A stretch of DNA of 64,000 bases from Aequorivita sp. H23M31 (GTDB lineage Bacteria > Bacteroidota > Bacteroidia > Flavobacteriales > Flavobacteriaceae): assembly GCF_004022485.1 (NCBI RefSeq), contig NZ_CP034951.1, forward strand, positions 2,294,001 through 2,358,000, read 5' to 3'. A model generated the notes under the pieces. It worked only from the letters and a program-made list of their open reading frames with translations. It was not told the DNA's origin and ran no database searches. Made by a program: the position numbers and the translations under genes. Positions 1-9,121 of this stretch are shown piece by piece. Within the stretch, counting starts at the first letter, position 1; each line of letters opens with the position of its first letter.

Positions 1-978
1 CAGGGCCATCAATGGTTCAGATTGTTTTGAAAGATAATATTTAATGGGTTTTCGCAAAATGGATGCTCCAAACCTTTTTAAAGGAGAAAATTTCTTTCTT
101 TCAATTTCAAAATAATGATGCAAAGAATGATTTCTAAAATGAAGAATATTCTCCAGGTCGTCTCCATCCTTATAAAACCCACAATGAAAATTTTGTTCTG
201 CAAAAGCCCTCTCGGGAAAATCCATTTTGCCAAGCCCAAAAATTTCAAACGAGCGTTCTAAAAAACCTTTATAATCTATCCGGCAAGATTCGCCACCACC
301 GAGATTGAATATTCGTTTTGAAAGTTGTTCCCGCTTAAAAATCGCATTGACAAAAGCTCTTGCCGTATCTTGGGGAGTGGCAATCTCCAAAGACGTGTCC
401 AAAGGTTGGTGAAACATTAATTTGGACATTTTATGTCCGCCCATAATCGCAGCCAAACGAAAAATAGTCCAATCCAATGAACTGTTTTCTATTATCTTCT
501 CTGCTTCAATTTTAGTAACTGCATACTCATCTCCCGGACTTGGTTTTAACGGATCTCCAACAGATATATAGGGATCCCTCAACCTATCTCCATAAACTGA
601 AATAGACGAACTATAGATAAAAAAACAGTTAGGAGAACTTTTTTCCAATTGTTTCACCAAATTCCGCGTACCCTCAATATTTACTAAGCGTGCAGTTTCA
701 GGAAAATCATCAGCTACCGGTGGAATTATTGCCGCCAAGTGGATTATATAATCTTGGTTGGCGGCTATTTTCTCAATGGATTCAGAATTAGTTATGTCTC
801 CATACACCAAGTTTATTCTTTTTCCGAAAGGTTCCAATTTCTTAATGGAACCAGGATATTTCTTATCGAAAACAGAAAGATTCACATTCGGAAAATCCAT
901 CAACTGTTTTAATACCTCGTAACCTACCGTGCCGGAAGCTCCGGTTAACAAAACAGAAATTGGTTTAATATTCTTCAA
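1..978 (-). CDS. NAD-dependent epimerase/dehydratase, 3' end missing
   Basis: Extended short-chain dehydrogenase, cut by the left window edge; 326 codons are visible without a stop. The N-terminus has the Rossmann dinucleotide loop GASGTVG (residues 13-19), followed by a Ser-rich strand (YSSS) and the catalytic YAVTK (Tyr152, Lys156), so the Ser-Tyr-Lys active site is intact. Members act on nucleotide sugars or related substrates in the cytoplasm; the substrate cannot be told here. The only in-frame start is TTG at 978, because a TAA lies two codons upstream and no ATG follows near the Rossmann strand. It starts 20 bp downstream of the META-domain gene's stop and may be co-transcribed with it. 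Confidence 0.85.
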   Translation of the reverse strand, partial: MKNIKPISVLLTGASGTVGYEVLKQLMDFPNVNLSVFDKKYPGSIKKLEPFGKRINLVYGDITNSESIEKIAANQDYIIHLAAIIPPVADDFPETARLVNIEGTRNLVKQLEKSSPNCFFIYSSSISVYGDRLRDPYISVGDPLKPSPGDEYAVTKIEAEKIIENSSLDWTIFRLAAIMGGHKMSKLMFHQPLDTSLEIATPQDTARAFVNAIFKREQLSKRIFNLGGGESCRIDYKGFLERSFEIFGLGKMDFPERAFAEQNFHCGFYKDGDDLENILHFRNHSLHHYFEIERKKFSPLKRFGASILRKPIKYYLSKQSEPLMAL

Positions 979-998
979 AGGTTAAAAACTTCTTACGA

Positions 999-1829
999 CT
1001 AATCGACCTCTTCAAATACAGCTAAAGGCGTGTTGTCACTGCCCAAGATTTCGAGTTTTTTGCCACGAATACGGTACGTATTGGCATTTTCAAAAACCTT
1101 TAAATATTCCCATTCATTAAATTGAAGATCGGGACAAGCCATCAGGGTGGAAATTATTTTTGAAAAATAGATTTTATTATCCTCTTTCAATTCATAATTC
1201 CCTCCAAAGGTATTACATCCCGCAAAGCCAGTTACTGTATTATCTTGTGGATTTAGCGTGAAGAAAATATCGTCCTTTTGATTTTTTTCCATTTTCACCT
1301 TTTTACCATCTAAGGTTTTTAATTTCCAATGTTTTTTAACCACGGGATTTAATGGAATAGCTGTGCTTACAAAAACAGCCAAGGGTGCTCTTCTTCCCAC
1401 ATTTAACTCCAATCTGTTGCCTCTCAGCGTGTAGTTATCGGCTAATCCAAAAACTTCCAGAAAATCATTTTCATTAAAGTCTTCGTCTGGACACATCATT
1501 TTGGTGGCACCAATTTCTGAAAAACTAATACGATTTCCCGGCTCCATTTTGTAAGTTCCAAAAAAGCTATTGCATCCGGCATATCCAGAGATTCTCTTGT
1601 TATCTGCAAACATGGTAAATCCAACCTCCTGACCATCTCTTTTAAAAGAAGAGACGTCCTTTCCTTCCAAAGTTTCTAGTTTCCAGAAAGTTTCCGTTGG
1701 AATCTTAACAAATGGGGTGTTTTGATCAATCATGGGTCCTGTGGGTTCAGTTGACACGGTATTTTTGGTAGATGTACAGCTGCCAAGGGCAAAGGCTACT
1801 AAAACGAAAGCGATAAAATGAATTTTCAT
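999..1829 (-). CDS. Lipoprotein with two META (HslJ-like) domains
   Basis: 276 residues. A lipoprotein signal ends in the lipobox LGSC (Cys18), so the mature protein is probably anchored in an envelope membrane. Two tandem META/HslJ-type domains follow (about residues 46-150 and 165-272). Each carries the family signature G-x-AGCN with a nearby G-x-Y (GYAGCN, GFAGCN), and each has an M-x-CPD motif before an acidic helix. E. coli HslJ is a single-domain heat-inducible outer-membrane protein linked to novobiocin resistance; the biochemical role of the family is unknown. The two halves are clear paralogues, so the gene arose by internal duplication. It lies directly upstream of the epimerase gene. 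Confidence 0.88.
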   Translation of the reverse strand: MKIHFIAFVLVAFALGSCTSTKNTVSTEPTGPMIDQNTPFVKIPTETFWKLETLEGKDVSSFKRDGQEVGFTMFADNKRISGYAGCNSFFGTYKMEPGNRISFSEIGATKMMCPDEDFNENDFLEVFGLADNYTLRGNRLELNVGRRAPLAVFVSTAIPLNPVVKKHWKLKTLDGKKVKMEKNQKDDIFFTLNPQDNTVTGFAGCNTFGGNYELKEDNKIYFSKIISTLMACPDLQFNEWEYLKVFENANTYRIRGKKLEILGSDNTPLAVFEEVD

Positions 1830-2010
1830 ATGAGGTTATTTTTATTATTAATTCGGAATATTCCATTAAAGAATATTACACTCGAAAACTAAGGGTTTGA
1901 AATCATAAAGAATCCTATGAAAATCCTAAATTAAACCCAAGGTTTTTTTTCCGATAACAGTTAATGCAGAAAGCGCGCCAAAATAGGTTTTGTGCAACTC
2001 TTATTTGAAA

Positions 2011-3168
2011 TTATATACGCCGAAAAAGGAGATGTACTATTAGAATAAGTACCGAAAGTACAAGTCCCAACATCGATACTCCTACCCAATGAAAATTTTC
2101 CCACGCATAAGCACCAAGAGTAGTCCCAATTGCACCTCCAATAAAAAAGGAAACCATATAAACCGTATTTACACGGTTGCGCCCCTCAGGATTTTTGGAG
2201 AAAATAATATTTTGGTTGGTAATATGAAGACCTTGCAAGCCCAGGTCTACCAATATCACTCCGACAATCAAACCAATAAGCGAATAGGTTGAAAAGAGAA
2301 AGATTATCCAAGATACAATCATTAAAAGGGTGGCCAAGACAATTATTTTATTCTTTTTTATTTTATCATTGAGTTTTCCTACCACGGTGGCCCCTAAAGC
2401 ACCGGCAATTCCGAACAGACCAAAGAGACCAGCTGCAGTACTTCCGTATCCAAAATTATCCTCCATTAGAAATACCAAAGTCGTCCAAAATGCACTTAAG
2501 CCCGCAAAACCGAGTGCTCCACGGAGAGATGCCACGCGAAGAGCGGGTTCGGTTTTAAAGTAGTGCCAAATAGATTTCAGCAAACTGCCGTAACTTCCAG
2601 GGAAGTGAGGCCTTAATTTGGGCAGTTTATAATGAAGTATGAAAAACAATAAGGCCATTACCACAGAGGCAGCATACTACATCGTTCGCCATCCAAATTG
2701 CTCTCCAATAAATCCACTGATTACCCTGCTTCCTAAAATGCCTATGAGCAACCCACTCATAACAATTCCGATAGCACGGCCTCTTCCCTTTTCATCGCTT
2801 AATTGAGCGGCCATTGGCACAAATAATTGGGGAAGGGAGGAACTGAAGCCGATAAAAAAACTACTGACAATCAAAAGTATCAAGGACTTTGAAAGTGCCG
2901 CCGCCAAGAGTGAAACCACGATCAAAAGGAAATCCCATTTCAGGATTTTATGATTTGAAGCTTTATCTCCAAGTGGAATTATTAATAATAATCCGAATGC
3001 ATATCCAAGTTGGGTACTAAGCGCAACATTGCTCACCGCAGATTCCGAAACTCCAAAAGTACTTGCAATTTGATTTAGCAAGGGTTGGTTATAGTACAAG
3101 TTGGCTACAACCAGTCCGGCCGAAGTACTCATTAAATAAAGAACGGGATTGGTAAGCTTTGGTGCCAT
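2011..3168 (-). pseudogene. MFS transporter interrupted by one in-frame TAG
   Basis: Two adjacent open frames, 3168-2677 and 2664-2011, lie in the same reading frame and are separated only by TAG at 2679-2677. Read through, they give about 385 residues with 12 predicted hydrophobic segments, the usual size of a major facilitator superfamily drug/sugar efflux permease. The first half contains the loop-2 type motif PLGDKASNHK, and the second half restarts in the middle of TM6 (WRTM-stop-YAAS). No frameshift is needed. The lesion separates the N- and C-domains and should abolish function unless the stop is suppressed. Cause: either genuine nonsense mutation or a base-calling error. Substrate unknown. 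Confidence 0.85.
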
Positions 3169-3197
3169 TTAATTAAATTGCAATTCAATTTTCGAAA

Positions 3198-3611
3198 TCA
3201 ACTGCCACGATACGTTGAATATCCATAGGCAGATAATGTGATGGGAACGTGGTAATGTTCTTTCCCCGAAATCTTAAAAGCAACTTCAACGAAAGGATAG
3301 AAAGTTTCCTCGTTTTTTCCTTTAAAATAATCTTCTACCATAAAAGTGAATCTGTAGATTCCCTCATTGTTGTTTTCCGAAGGAAGAAAATCGTTTACCC
3401 GGCCATTTTCAGAAGTCTTCTTTTCTGAAACAAACTCCCATTTTTTGGTTTGTGGATTTAACTTCTCAAGTTTTATCAACACTTCCGCCGCGGGCAAGCC
3501 AGCAGAAACATCTAGAATATGGGTAGATAATTGGTACGCTGCTTTTGGAGTTTGGCCTATCGCAAATAGGGGAATCAGGAATAAGAGAAATAAATTTTGC
3601 TTTGCTTTCAT
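3198..3611 (-). CDS. uraH: 5-hydroxyisourate hydrolase (transthyretin-like), exported
   Basis: 137 residues. After a signal peptide (about 1-19, ending AIGQ) comes the transthyretin-related fold: the N-terminal LSTHILD block, with the active-site His, and the diagnostic C-terminal tetrapeptide YRGS. The enzyme hydrolyses 5-hydroxyisourate, the product of urate oxidation, to OHCU in the ureide pathway. The signal peptide predicts a periplasmic location, as for several bacterial HIUases. No urate oxidase or OHCU decarboxylase gene lies nearby in the window, so its pathway partners must be elsewhere or absent. It sits alone between the broken MFS gene and the TrkA-C protein, reading in the same direction. 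Confidence 0.9.
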   Translation of the reverse strand: MKAKQNLFLLFLIPLFAIGQTPKAAYQLSTHILDVSAGLPAAEVLIKLEKLNPQTKKWEFVSEKKTSENGRVNDFLPSENNNEGIYRFTFMVEDYFKGKNEETFYPFVEVAFKISGKEHYHVPITLSAYGYSTYRGS

Positions 3612-3726
3612 CGTTTAAGTTTTTTGCAAAATTATTAGACAATATATTTTCCGGAATTGTATTTGGGAAAACTTTGTATAAAAAATAATTTAGAATTTTT
3701 AGAAGATAGAATTATTAGAATTTTGA

Positions 3727-4506
3727 TTACAAATCCTTTTCATCCAAATCATTCCGTTCTTCCTGATCTTCAATTCGCTTATCTTCTCTTTTTACAAACT
3801 CTTCATGGGAAACGGCCGCCTTAAAATCATTTTTTCGGGAAAAAATATTTTTAATGACCTCGGCCTTGCCGTAAATCGTCACCACATCGTCCGGAAGAAT
3901 GTCAAAACTTCCTGTGGGTGAACCAATATAGTCCCGACCCTTCCTATCAATTCCTAATATGGATATTCCCTCGTGGCGTAAATTTAATTCTCTTAAGGTT
4001 TTGTTAGCCATCCAATCATCTTCGCTTATCCTTTTTTCGCTAACCTTGTAATCATCCTTTAAATGAAGAACAGCGGCATAATCCAAAACATCCAAATTTG
4101 CGTACTTTTTAAGCATCCTACTTATAATCTTTGAAAGTCCGCGATCTACCCATTCACTTTTTATGGCCCACCATAGAAAACTCATTCCTACAATTACTAT
4201 AAGCAATCCATATAATTTTGAAGAAACTGTATCGGGTAGAACAAAAGTCAGGATCAAGGAAGACATAACCGTAACAATTCCGGCGTTTCCCACCAGCATC
4301 AATGTAAAGATTATTTTCCGCCTTACGGGATGGTTCATTATTTTTTCAGACTCCGAGGTTGTAAAACCTGCTCCCGTGTATGCGGACCGGGACTGAAATT
4401 TTGCGCTTTGAGTAGATAAACCCGTATGTATAAGAGCTATGGTCGCCACTTTTGTAATCAATGCCGAAAGAGCTACCACCAAAAACAATGTTATTGCTGC
4501 TATCAT
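3727..4506 (-). CDS. Membrane protein with C-terminal TrkA-C (RCK-C) domain
   Basis: 259 residues. Three hydrophobic segments (about 2-25, 62-83 and 88-112) lead into a soluble half. Residues about 140-220 resemble the TrkA-C/RCK-C regulatory domain (ILGIDRKGRDYIGSPTG followed by DDVVTIYG). The membrane part has a short TrkH-like stretch, RSAYTGAGFTT, between segments 1 and 2. RCK-C domains bind small ligands and gate cation channels or carriers, so a role in potassium or other cation homeostasis is likely, but this is too short to be a complete Trk/Ktr channel. The C-terminal tail (last 25 residues) is strongly charged. It stands alone with a repeat-rich spacer upstream. Confidence 0.7.
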   Translation of the reverse strand: MIAAITLFLVVALSALITKVATIALIHTGLSTQSAKFQSRSAYTGAGFTTSESEKIMNHPVRRKIIFTLMLVGNAGIVTVMSSLILTFVLPDTVSSKLYGLLIVIVGMSFLWWAIKSEWVDRGLSKIISRMLKKYANLDVLDYAAVLHLKDDYKVSEKRISEDDWMANKTLRELNLRHEGISILGIDRKGRDYIGSPTGSFDILPDDVVTIYGKAEVIKNIFSRKNDFKAAVSHEEFVKREDKRIEDQEERNDLDEKDL

Positions 4507-4604
4507 ATACTCTCAAATTTACGGAGAAATGATTTTTCAGCTATGTTCTTTATAAAAATATTATATCTCTATAGAGAGTAAAGTCCTAGTGGGAGGAAAG
4601 GAGG

Positions 4605-4640
4605 GAAATCGAAATCGAAATCGAAATCGAAATCGAAATC
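4605..4640. repeat. Hexanucleotide tandem repeat (GAAATC)6
   Basis: Six perfect GAAATC units in the 480-bp spacer between the TrkA-C and M16 genes. Shorter runs of the same hexamer occur at about 4768-4782, 16088-16101 and 47465-47500, so this is a dispersed family. Function unknown; length change by slippage is expected. Confidence 0.95.
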
Positions 4641-4804
4641 GATGGGGAAGTTAAGGTCCGTATCGATTTGTAGAATCAAACTTCTGGAAATCGTAAATAG
4701 TGTACCTGAACTTCCCTCTCTCAATCAAAAATTAATTTATAAAAATAATCTTTTGCAAGTCTAAAGGAAATCGAAATCGAAAGAGGTCTTCTTACTGAAA
4801 TCAT

Positions 4805-4944
4805 TGTCACGTTGAGCCGGTCGAAGCGCCTCGAGCAAAGGTCTTCGACAGGCTCAGACTGACACGGTTACCCTATAAAACTGTTGTCACGCCGAGCTTG
4901 TCGAAGTGCAGCTGTGGAATGGTCTTCGACAGGCTCAGACTGAC
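4805..4944. repeat. Two copies of a 60-bp palindromic intergenic repeat
   Basis: Two units (4805-4864 and 4885-4944) each begin TGTCAC and end GACTGACA, and fold as an inverted repeat: one arm reads GAGC..GTCGAAG and the other CTTCGACAGGCTC. A degenerate relative lies at 40296-40352. Such elements are typical REP-like intergenic palindromes in Bacteroidota. They lie past the 3' end of the M16 gene and upstream of the TrkA-C gene. Confidence 0.85.
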
Positions 4945-4986
4945 AATAGTTAATTATATTACCAAAATAAAATCAGTTGGTTTACC

Positions 4987-7764
4987 TTATTTCAAAGGCT
5001 CTCCATTTTGGTCCAAGGAACCTGATTCAATAATTATCAATTTATCCAGATCGAGATATTTTTTAATGGCGGCATTTACTTGGTCCACAGTTATAGCTTC
5101 CAAATCTTTGGGATATTGGTTTATATAATCGGGATCCTCACCTCGTTCTACTACAGAAAGGATATTCCTGGCCATTCCCGAAGTAGTTGCCAATCCTATT
5201 TTAAAACTCCCAATTAAGTTCGATTTCTTATCCTTCAGCTCTTCGGCGGTAATTCCGTTTTTATACCATTTTTCCAATTCAACCAAAGTTGCCTTTTTTC
5301 CTTTGGCAAACAATTCCGGCGCGAAAGAAGCATTGATTAACCAATAACCACCTGTGTAAGTCTGTCCATCATGACGGCTATAAATACCATACGTCAATCC
5401 TTGTTCATCCCTAACTGTAAGCATTAATCTACCTGAAAATCCACCGCCCAGAATACTGTTTCCCACATAAAACGGAAGATAATCTTTATCCATTCTTTGA
5501 ATGCCGGTATATTGACCAATATAAAGCTCAGCGCTCGGTTTTTCGGGAATGGTTACAATTTGAGTACGAGTATCCCCTTTTTGAACTTCATACTTTTTTA
5601 AGGTTCGCTTTACGCCACCTTTCCAGTTTTCAAAACTTTTATCAATAGCCTTATACAGATCTTTGTCATTTACATCGCCCACAGCCACCAAATGCATATC
5701 GGCAGGTCCGAAGAATTTTTGATGAAAGGCCTTTAAGTCCTCTAATTTTGCATTTTTGATATCGGCAATTACATCCTCAATAGATTTTGAATAATTAGGA
5801 TGCCCAGCTGGATAAAGAGCTTGACTAAGAGCAATTTTGCCTCGTGTGCCAGGATCGGAAAGTCCATTTTGCATATTTCCGATAAACTGGGTTTTCAGAA
5901 GATCAAATTCCTTCTGATCAAAAAGGGGATAACGAAGTTCTTCTGCCAATAATGAAACTACTGTATCCAAATCCTTGGAAAGACATTGAAAACTGATGGT
6001 AACATTGTCGTGGTCTGAGCTTACATAAATATCTACTCCCAACTTCTCCAATTTTTGTGAAAACTGGATTTTATCGTTCTTGGTCGTTCCCTTGCTTAAC
6101 ATTGCAGTGGTAAGCGTGGGAACCATTTCATTCACTTTCCCGTCGTAAAAGTTGGTTATTGGAAAACTTGCTGCTACGGTAATAAAACCTTTGGCTCCCG
6201 TTTTCTTTGTAATTACATCAATCCCCGCAACATTTTTTCTGTGGAATTCATCATTTGAGAGAATATTCCCAGATAGAATTTCATCATCTAATTCTGAATT
6301 TACAGCTGTGCTACCATTACCAAACATTTTAGGATTTCTGAAGAAATACTTTCCATCCATTTCCACTTGACGTTTTGCAGCTTCTTCAGCCGTTTCAGAA
6401 TTGGAACCTGACTTTTTTGGAATAAAATAACCTGTTGTGCTTTGATCTTTTACCAAATATTTATTGGCAACCCGAGCTACATCGGCAGCGGTTACTTTTG
6501 AAAGTTTCTTGCTTTCATTAATATATTCCGTCCAATCGCCACCAGCGATATATTCAGTTAATTCCGAAGCAATACTTCCAGAACCATCGCGTCCTAAAAT
6601 GGTTTGGGCATTGAGATTTGCTACGATTCTATCAATATCTGCTTGATTTACACCTTCTTTTTTAACTTTCTCAACAGTTTCCAGAAGTTTGGAATTCATT
6701 TCTTCTGCATTTTTTGAAGGATCGAAGCCTACACTAATAGTAAATAATCCATTTTCGGCAAATTGCGAAGCTGAAGCAAAAGCGTAATAAGTCAATCCTG
6801 TGTCTACAAATTCCTTATTGAGTACTGAAGATGGACCGCTTCCCAACGCTTCGGCCAATACTACCAAGGCAGGAATATCCGCATCCAAAGCTCCAGGAAT
6901 TTTGTAAGCCACGCTGATAACGCTAGTTTCACCCGGCTTTTTTACGATAATTTTACGAGGACCATTTTGTGGTGGTTCCTCGGTATAAGGTTGGGGAATT
7001 TCGTGGCCGGATTTAGAGATTTTTCCAAAATAGGTATCTACCATTTTAAACAGACTTTCCTTTTGGAAATCACCTACCACAGTTAGCCAAGCATTGTTGG
7101 GCCAATAATAAGTATCATAAAAATCACGCAGTACTTTCATCGGCATATTTTCAATATCCGATTTCCATCCTATTGTTGAATGGTGATAGCCATGCGCCAT
7201 ATAAGCGGTGGCCCAAATTTCCTTAGACAAAAGAGAATGTGGATTGTTTTCGCCGCGCTCAAATTCATTTCGAACCACGGTCATTTCTGCTTCCTTATCT
7301 TCCTTTAAAAGCAGTAGGTTTCGCATTCTATCCGCTTCAATTTCCAATGCAAGTTCAATTTTATCGGAAGGAATGGTTTCGTAGTAATTGGTGCGATCGT
7401 TCCAAGTAGTGGCATTCATTTGTGCGCCATAGCGAGTAAGCTCGGTATCGATAGAAGTGCCTTTGCTCTTATTGAATTTCTCAGTACCCTTAAACATTAA
7501 ATGCTCCAATAAGTGTGTAGAGCCCGTGTTTCCCGGAACTTCGTATTTAGAGCCAACATTATAAACCATTTGAACCGTCACTACCGGGGCAGCATTGTCC
7601 TGCACCAAAAGTATTTTTAGACCATTGGGAGTATAGAGATATTCCTCAACCCCCTCCAAGGTCTTTATTTTTTCAAATTTTGAATTGATCTGGCCAATAA
7701 CCGACTGGGATAGAATGGCCACAAAGAGAACAAAAAGAGCTTTAATTGGAAATTTATATTTCAT
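4987..7764 (-). CDS. M16 family zinc metallopeptidase (pitrilysin/insulinase type), exported
   Basis: 925 residues, the size of a fused two-half M16B enzyme. A signal peptide (about 1-24, ending VIGQ) directs it to the periplasm. The inverted zinc motif HLLEH is at residues 84-88 (His84, Glu87, His88), with the downstream Glu-rich helix (NEFERGENN) supplying the third ligand. The second half (from about residue 510) has the same fold without the zinc motif, as usual. These enzymes degrade peptides released by other proteases. It lies downstream of the TlpA-like and SusC/SusD genes in the same direction, consistent with processing imported peptides, although the 190-bp gap may hold its own promoter. 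Confidence 0.95.
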   Translation of the reverse strand: MKYKFPIKALFVLFVAILSQSVIGQINSKFEKIKTLEGVEEYLYTPNGLKILLVQDNAAPVVTVQMVYNVGSKYEVPGNTGSTHLLEHLMFKGTEKFNKSKGTSIDTELTRYGAQMNATTWNDRTNYYETIPSDKIELALEIEADRMRNLLLLKEDKEAEMTVVRNEFERGENNPHSLLSKEIWATAYMAHGYHHSTIGWKSDIENMPMKVLRDFYDTYYWPNNAWLTVVGDFQKESLFKMVDTYFGKISKSGHEIPQPYTEEPPQNGPRKIIVKKPGETSVISVAYKIPGALDADIPALVVLAEALGSGPSSVLNKEFVDTGLTYYAFASASQFAENGLFTISVGFDPSKNAEEMNSKLLETVEKVKKEGVNQADIDRIVANLNAQTILGRDGSGSIASELTEYIAGGDWTEYINESKKLSKVTAADVARVANKYLVKDQSTTGYFIPKKSGSNSETAEEAAKRQVEMDGKYFFRNPKMFGNGSTAVNSELDDEILSGNILSNDEFHRKNVAGIDVITKKTGAKGFITVAASFPITNFYDGKVNEMVPTLTTAMLSKGTTKNDKIQFSQKLEKLGVDIYVSSDHDNVTISFQCLSKDLDTVVSLLAEELRYPLFDQKEFDLLKTQFIGNMQNGLSDPGTRGKIALSQALYPAGHPNYSKSIEDVIADIKNAKLEDLKAFHQKFFGPADMHLVAVGDVNDKDLYKAIDKSFENWKGGVKRTLKKYEVQKGDTRTQIVTIPEKPSAELYIGQYTGIQRMDKDYLPFYVGNSILGGGFSGRLMLTVRDEQGLTYGIYSRHDGQTYTGGYWLINASFAPELFAKGKKATLVELEKWYKNGITAEELKDKKSNLIGSFKIGLATTSGMARNILSVVERGEDPDYINQYPKDLEAITVDQVNAAIKKYLDLDKLIIIESGSLDQNGEPLK

Positions 7765-7955
7765 ATAAAATTAATTTAATCCTGACTATAACAGGCTTAG
7801 GGTTTATAACGGTGACATTTGGAATATAAGTTGATTTTAAAAAAGGGCCATCGAAAGTAAAAAATTCTCAGGCCCTAATTCCAGCTTTCCGAAAAACAAT
7901 TAAGGAACAGTTTCAGAGAAGCATAATTAACCAACTAAAAACAAATCAAAAAAAA

Positions 7956-8987
7956 CTAAATATTCAATGAGGTAAACAATTCCTTCAATCTTGGTTCGGA
8001 TGGACGCGGAGCATCATAACTAACAATATTTCCCTCTGGATCCAAAAGAATAAACCGTGGAATTCCCTGGATAAAATAATCACGAACAAACTCCGAATCT
8101 ATTTCATTATCCGCCAAAAGCTGGGTTCCCAACAATCCCTTATCAACTATCATTTTGCGCCATTTGTCTTCGTCCTTTTTTCTGTCGATTGAAAGTCCGA
8201 TAAACTCAATGTTTTTTCCTTCATATTCCTTTTCAATATCAATCAAATAAGGCATTTCATAAATACAAGGAATACACCAAGTGGCCCAAACATCGATATA
8301 AACGTACTTTCCTTTAAAATCTGAAAGAGAACTGGTTCCGCCCTTGTAATTTACATAATCGGTAAATTCAGGAGAAGGCAAACCCGGACTTAAAACTTTA
8401 TTTATCTTCAATTGCTCCTCGTGCTGCGCTTGGATATCTTTTTTAAATTGATCTAAATTCTCCTTTTCAGAAGCAATAAAAGCCTGGGTATAATCTGAAT
8501 TTTTATCTTCCAGTTTATCCAAAAGATCCTTTGAATATGCAGAAGTTCTTGAATCAAAAGCATCCTGATCTAGACCAAGATATTCTTTATAATCCTCTCC
8601 CATTAGTTCACCAGTTCTTTTGGATTTATACTTTAGAAATTCATTTTCCGCAGCACCCTTCCCCGAATAAGTAATGGTTTCAGAAATTTTGTTACCGTCG
8701 AAGTTTAGTTCAACATCCATATCATTAGCTAGGTAGAAGCTAAAAACATTATTATAGACGGCATTAAAATATGCTGGTTCTTTTAGCCTTAATGTATCAC
8801 TATAAGTACCATCTTCAGCGACTTCAATTAAGATAGATTCCGATGTTACTGGATCGTAAAGTCGAAGTGGAGTATTTTCTGTAGGATTTGTGATCTTTCC
8901 GTGAATTACAGCGTAATCCTTCGGCGGTTGTTCTTGCTTACAAGCAGCAAAAAGACAAATGATGGCAATTAAAATTATATTTTTCAT
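7956..8987 (-). CDS. TlpA-like thioredoxin-fold lipoprotein
   Basis: 343 residues. The N-terminal lipobox AAC (Cys16) marks an envelope lipoprotein. Residues about 25-120 form a beta-rich domain like the DUF4369 found in Bacteroidota TlpA relatives; a charged helical linker follows. The C-terminal third is a thioredoxin/AhpC-TSA fold with the active site WATWCIPC (CxxC near residues 236-240) and the cis-Pro region GIPRFILLD. TlpA proteins reduce disulfides in exported proteins. Genes of this kind commonly follow SusC/SusD pairs. Here it lies 134 bp downstream of susD, and a short GC-rich palindromic segment (CCCTAAAGGG, around 9060) separates them. Confidence 0.92.
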   Translation of the reverse strand: MKNIILIAIICLFAACKQEQPPKDYAVIHGKITNPTENTPLRLYDPVTSESILIEVAEDGTYSDTLRLKEPAYFNAVYNNVFSFYLANDMDVELNFDGNKISETITYSGKGAAENEFLKYKSKRTGELMGEDYKEYLGLDQDAFDSRTSAYSKDLLDKLEDKNSDYTQAFIASEKENLDQFKKDIQAQHEEQLKINKVLSPGLPSPEFTDYVNYKGGTSSLSDFKGKYVYIDVWATWCIPCIYEMPYLIDIEKEYEGKNIEFIGLSIDRKKDEDKWRKMIVDKGLLGTQLLADNEIDSEFVRDYFIQGIPRFILLDPEGNIVSYDAPRPSEPRLKELFTSLNI

Positions 8988-9121
8988 TTTGAAGTGTTTT
9001 TTAGTTGTTATTAAACTTTAAAATCCTGTTGCCTCGGCGCAAGGTTTTAATACCCCGGCCCTAAAGGGAGCAGGGAGATTCTGGAAATTTTCCACCCTTT
9101 AGGGTTGGGAAAAAAATTTCC

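Noticed and set aside
9052..9120. Small RNA or riboswitch before the TlpA gene
   Set aside because: Only short CCCTAAAGGG palindromes of a common intergenic type (also near 14150 and 42123); no known riboswitch core.
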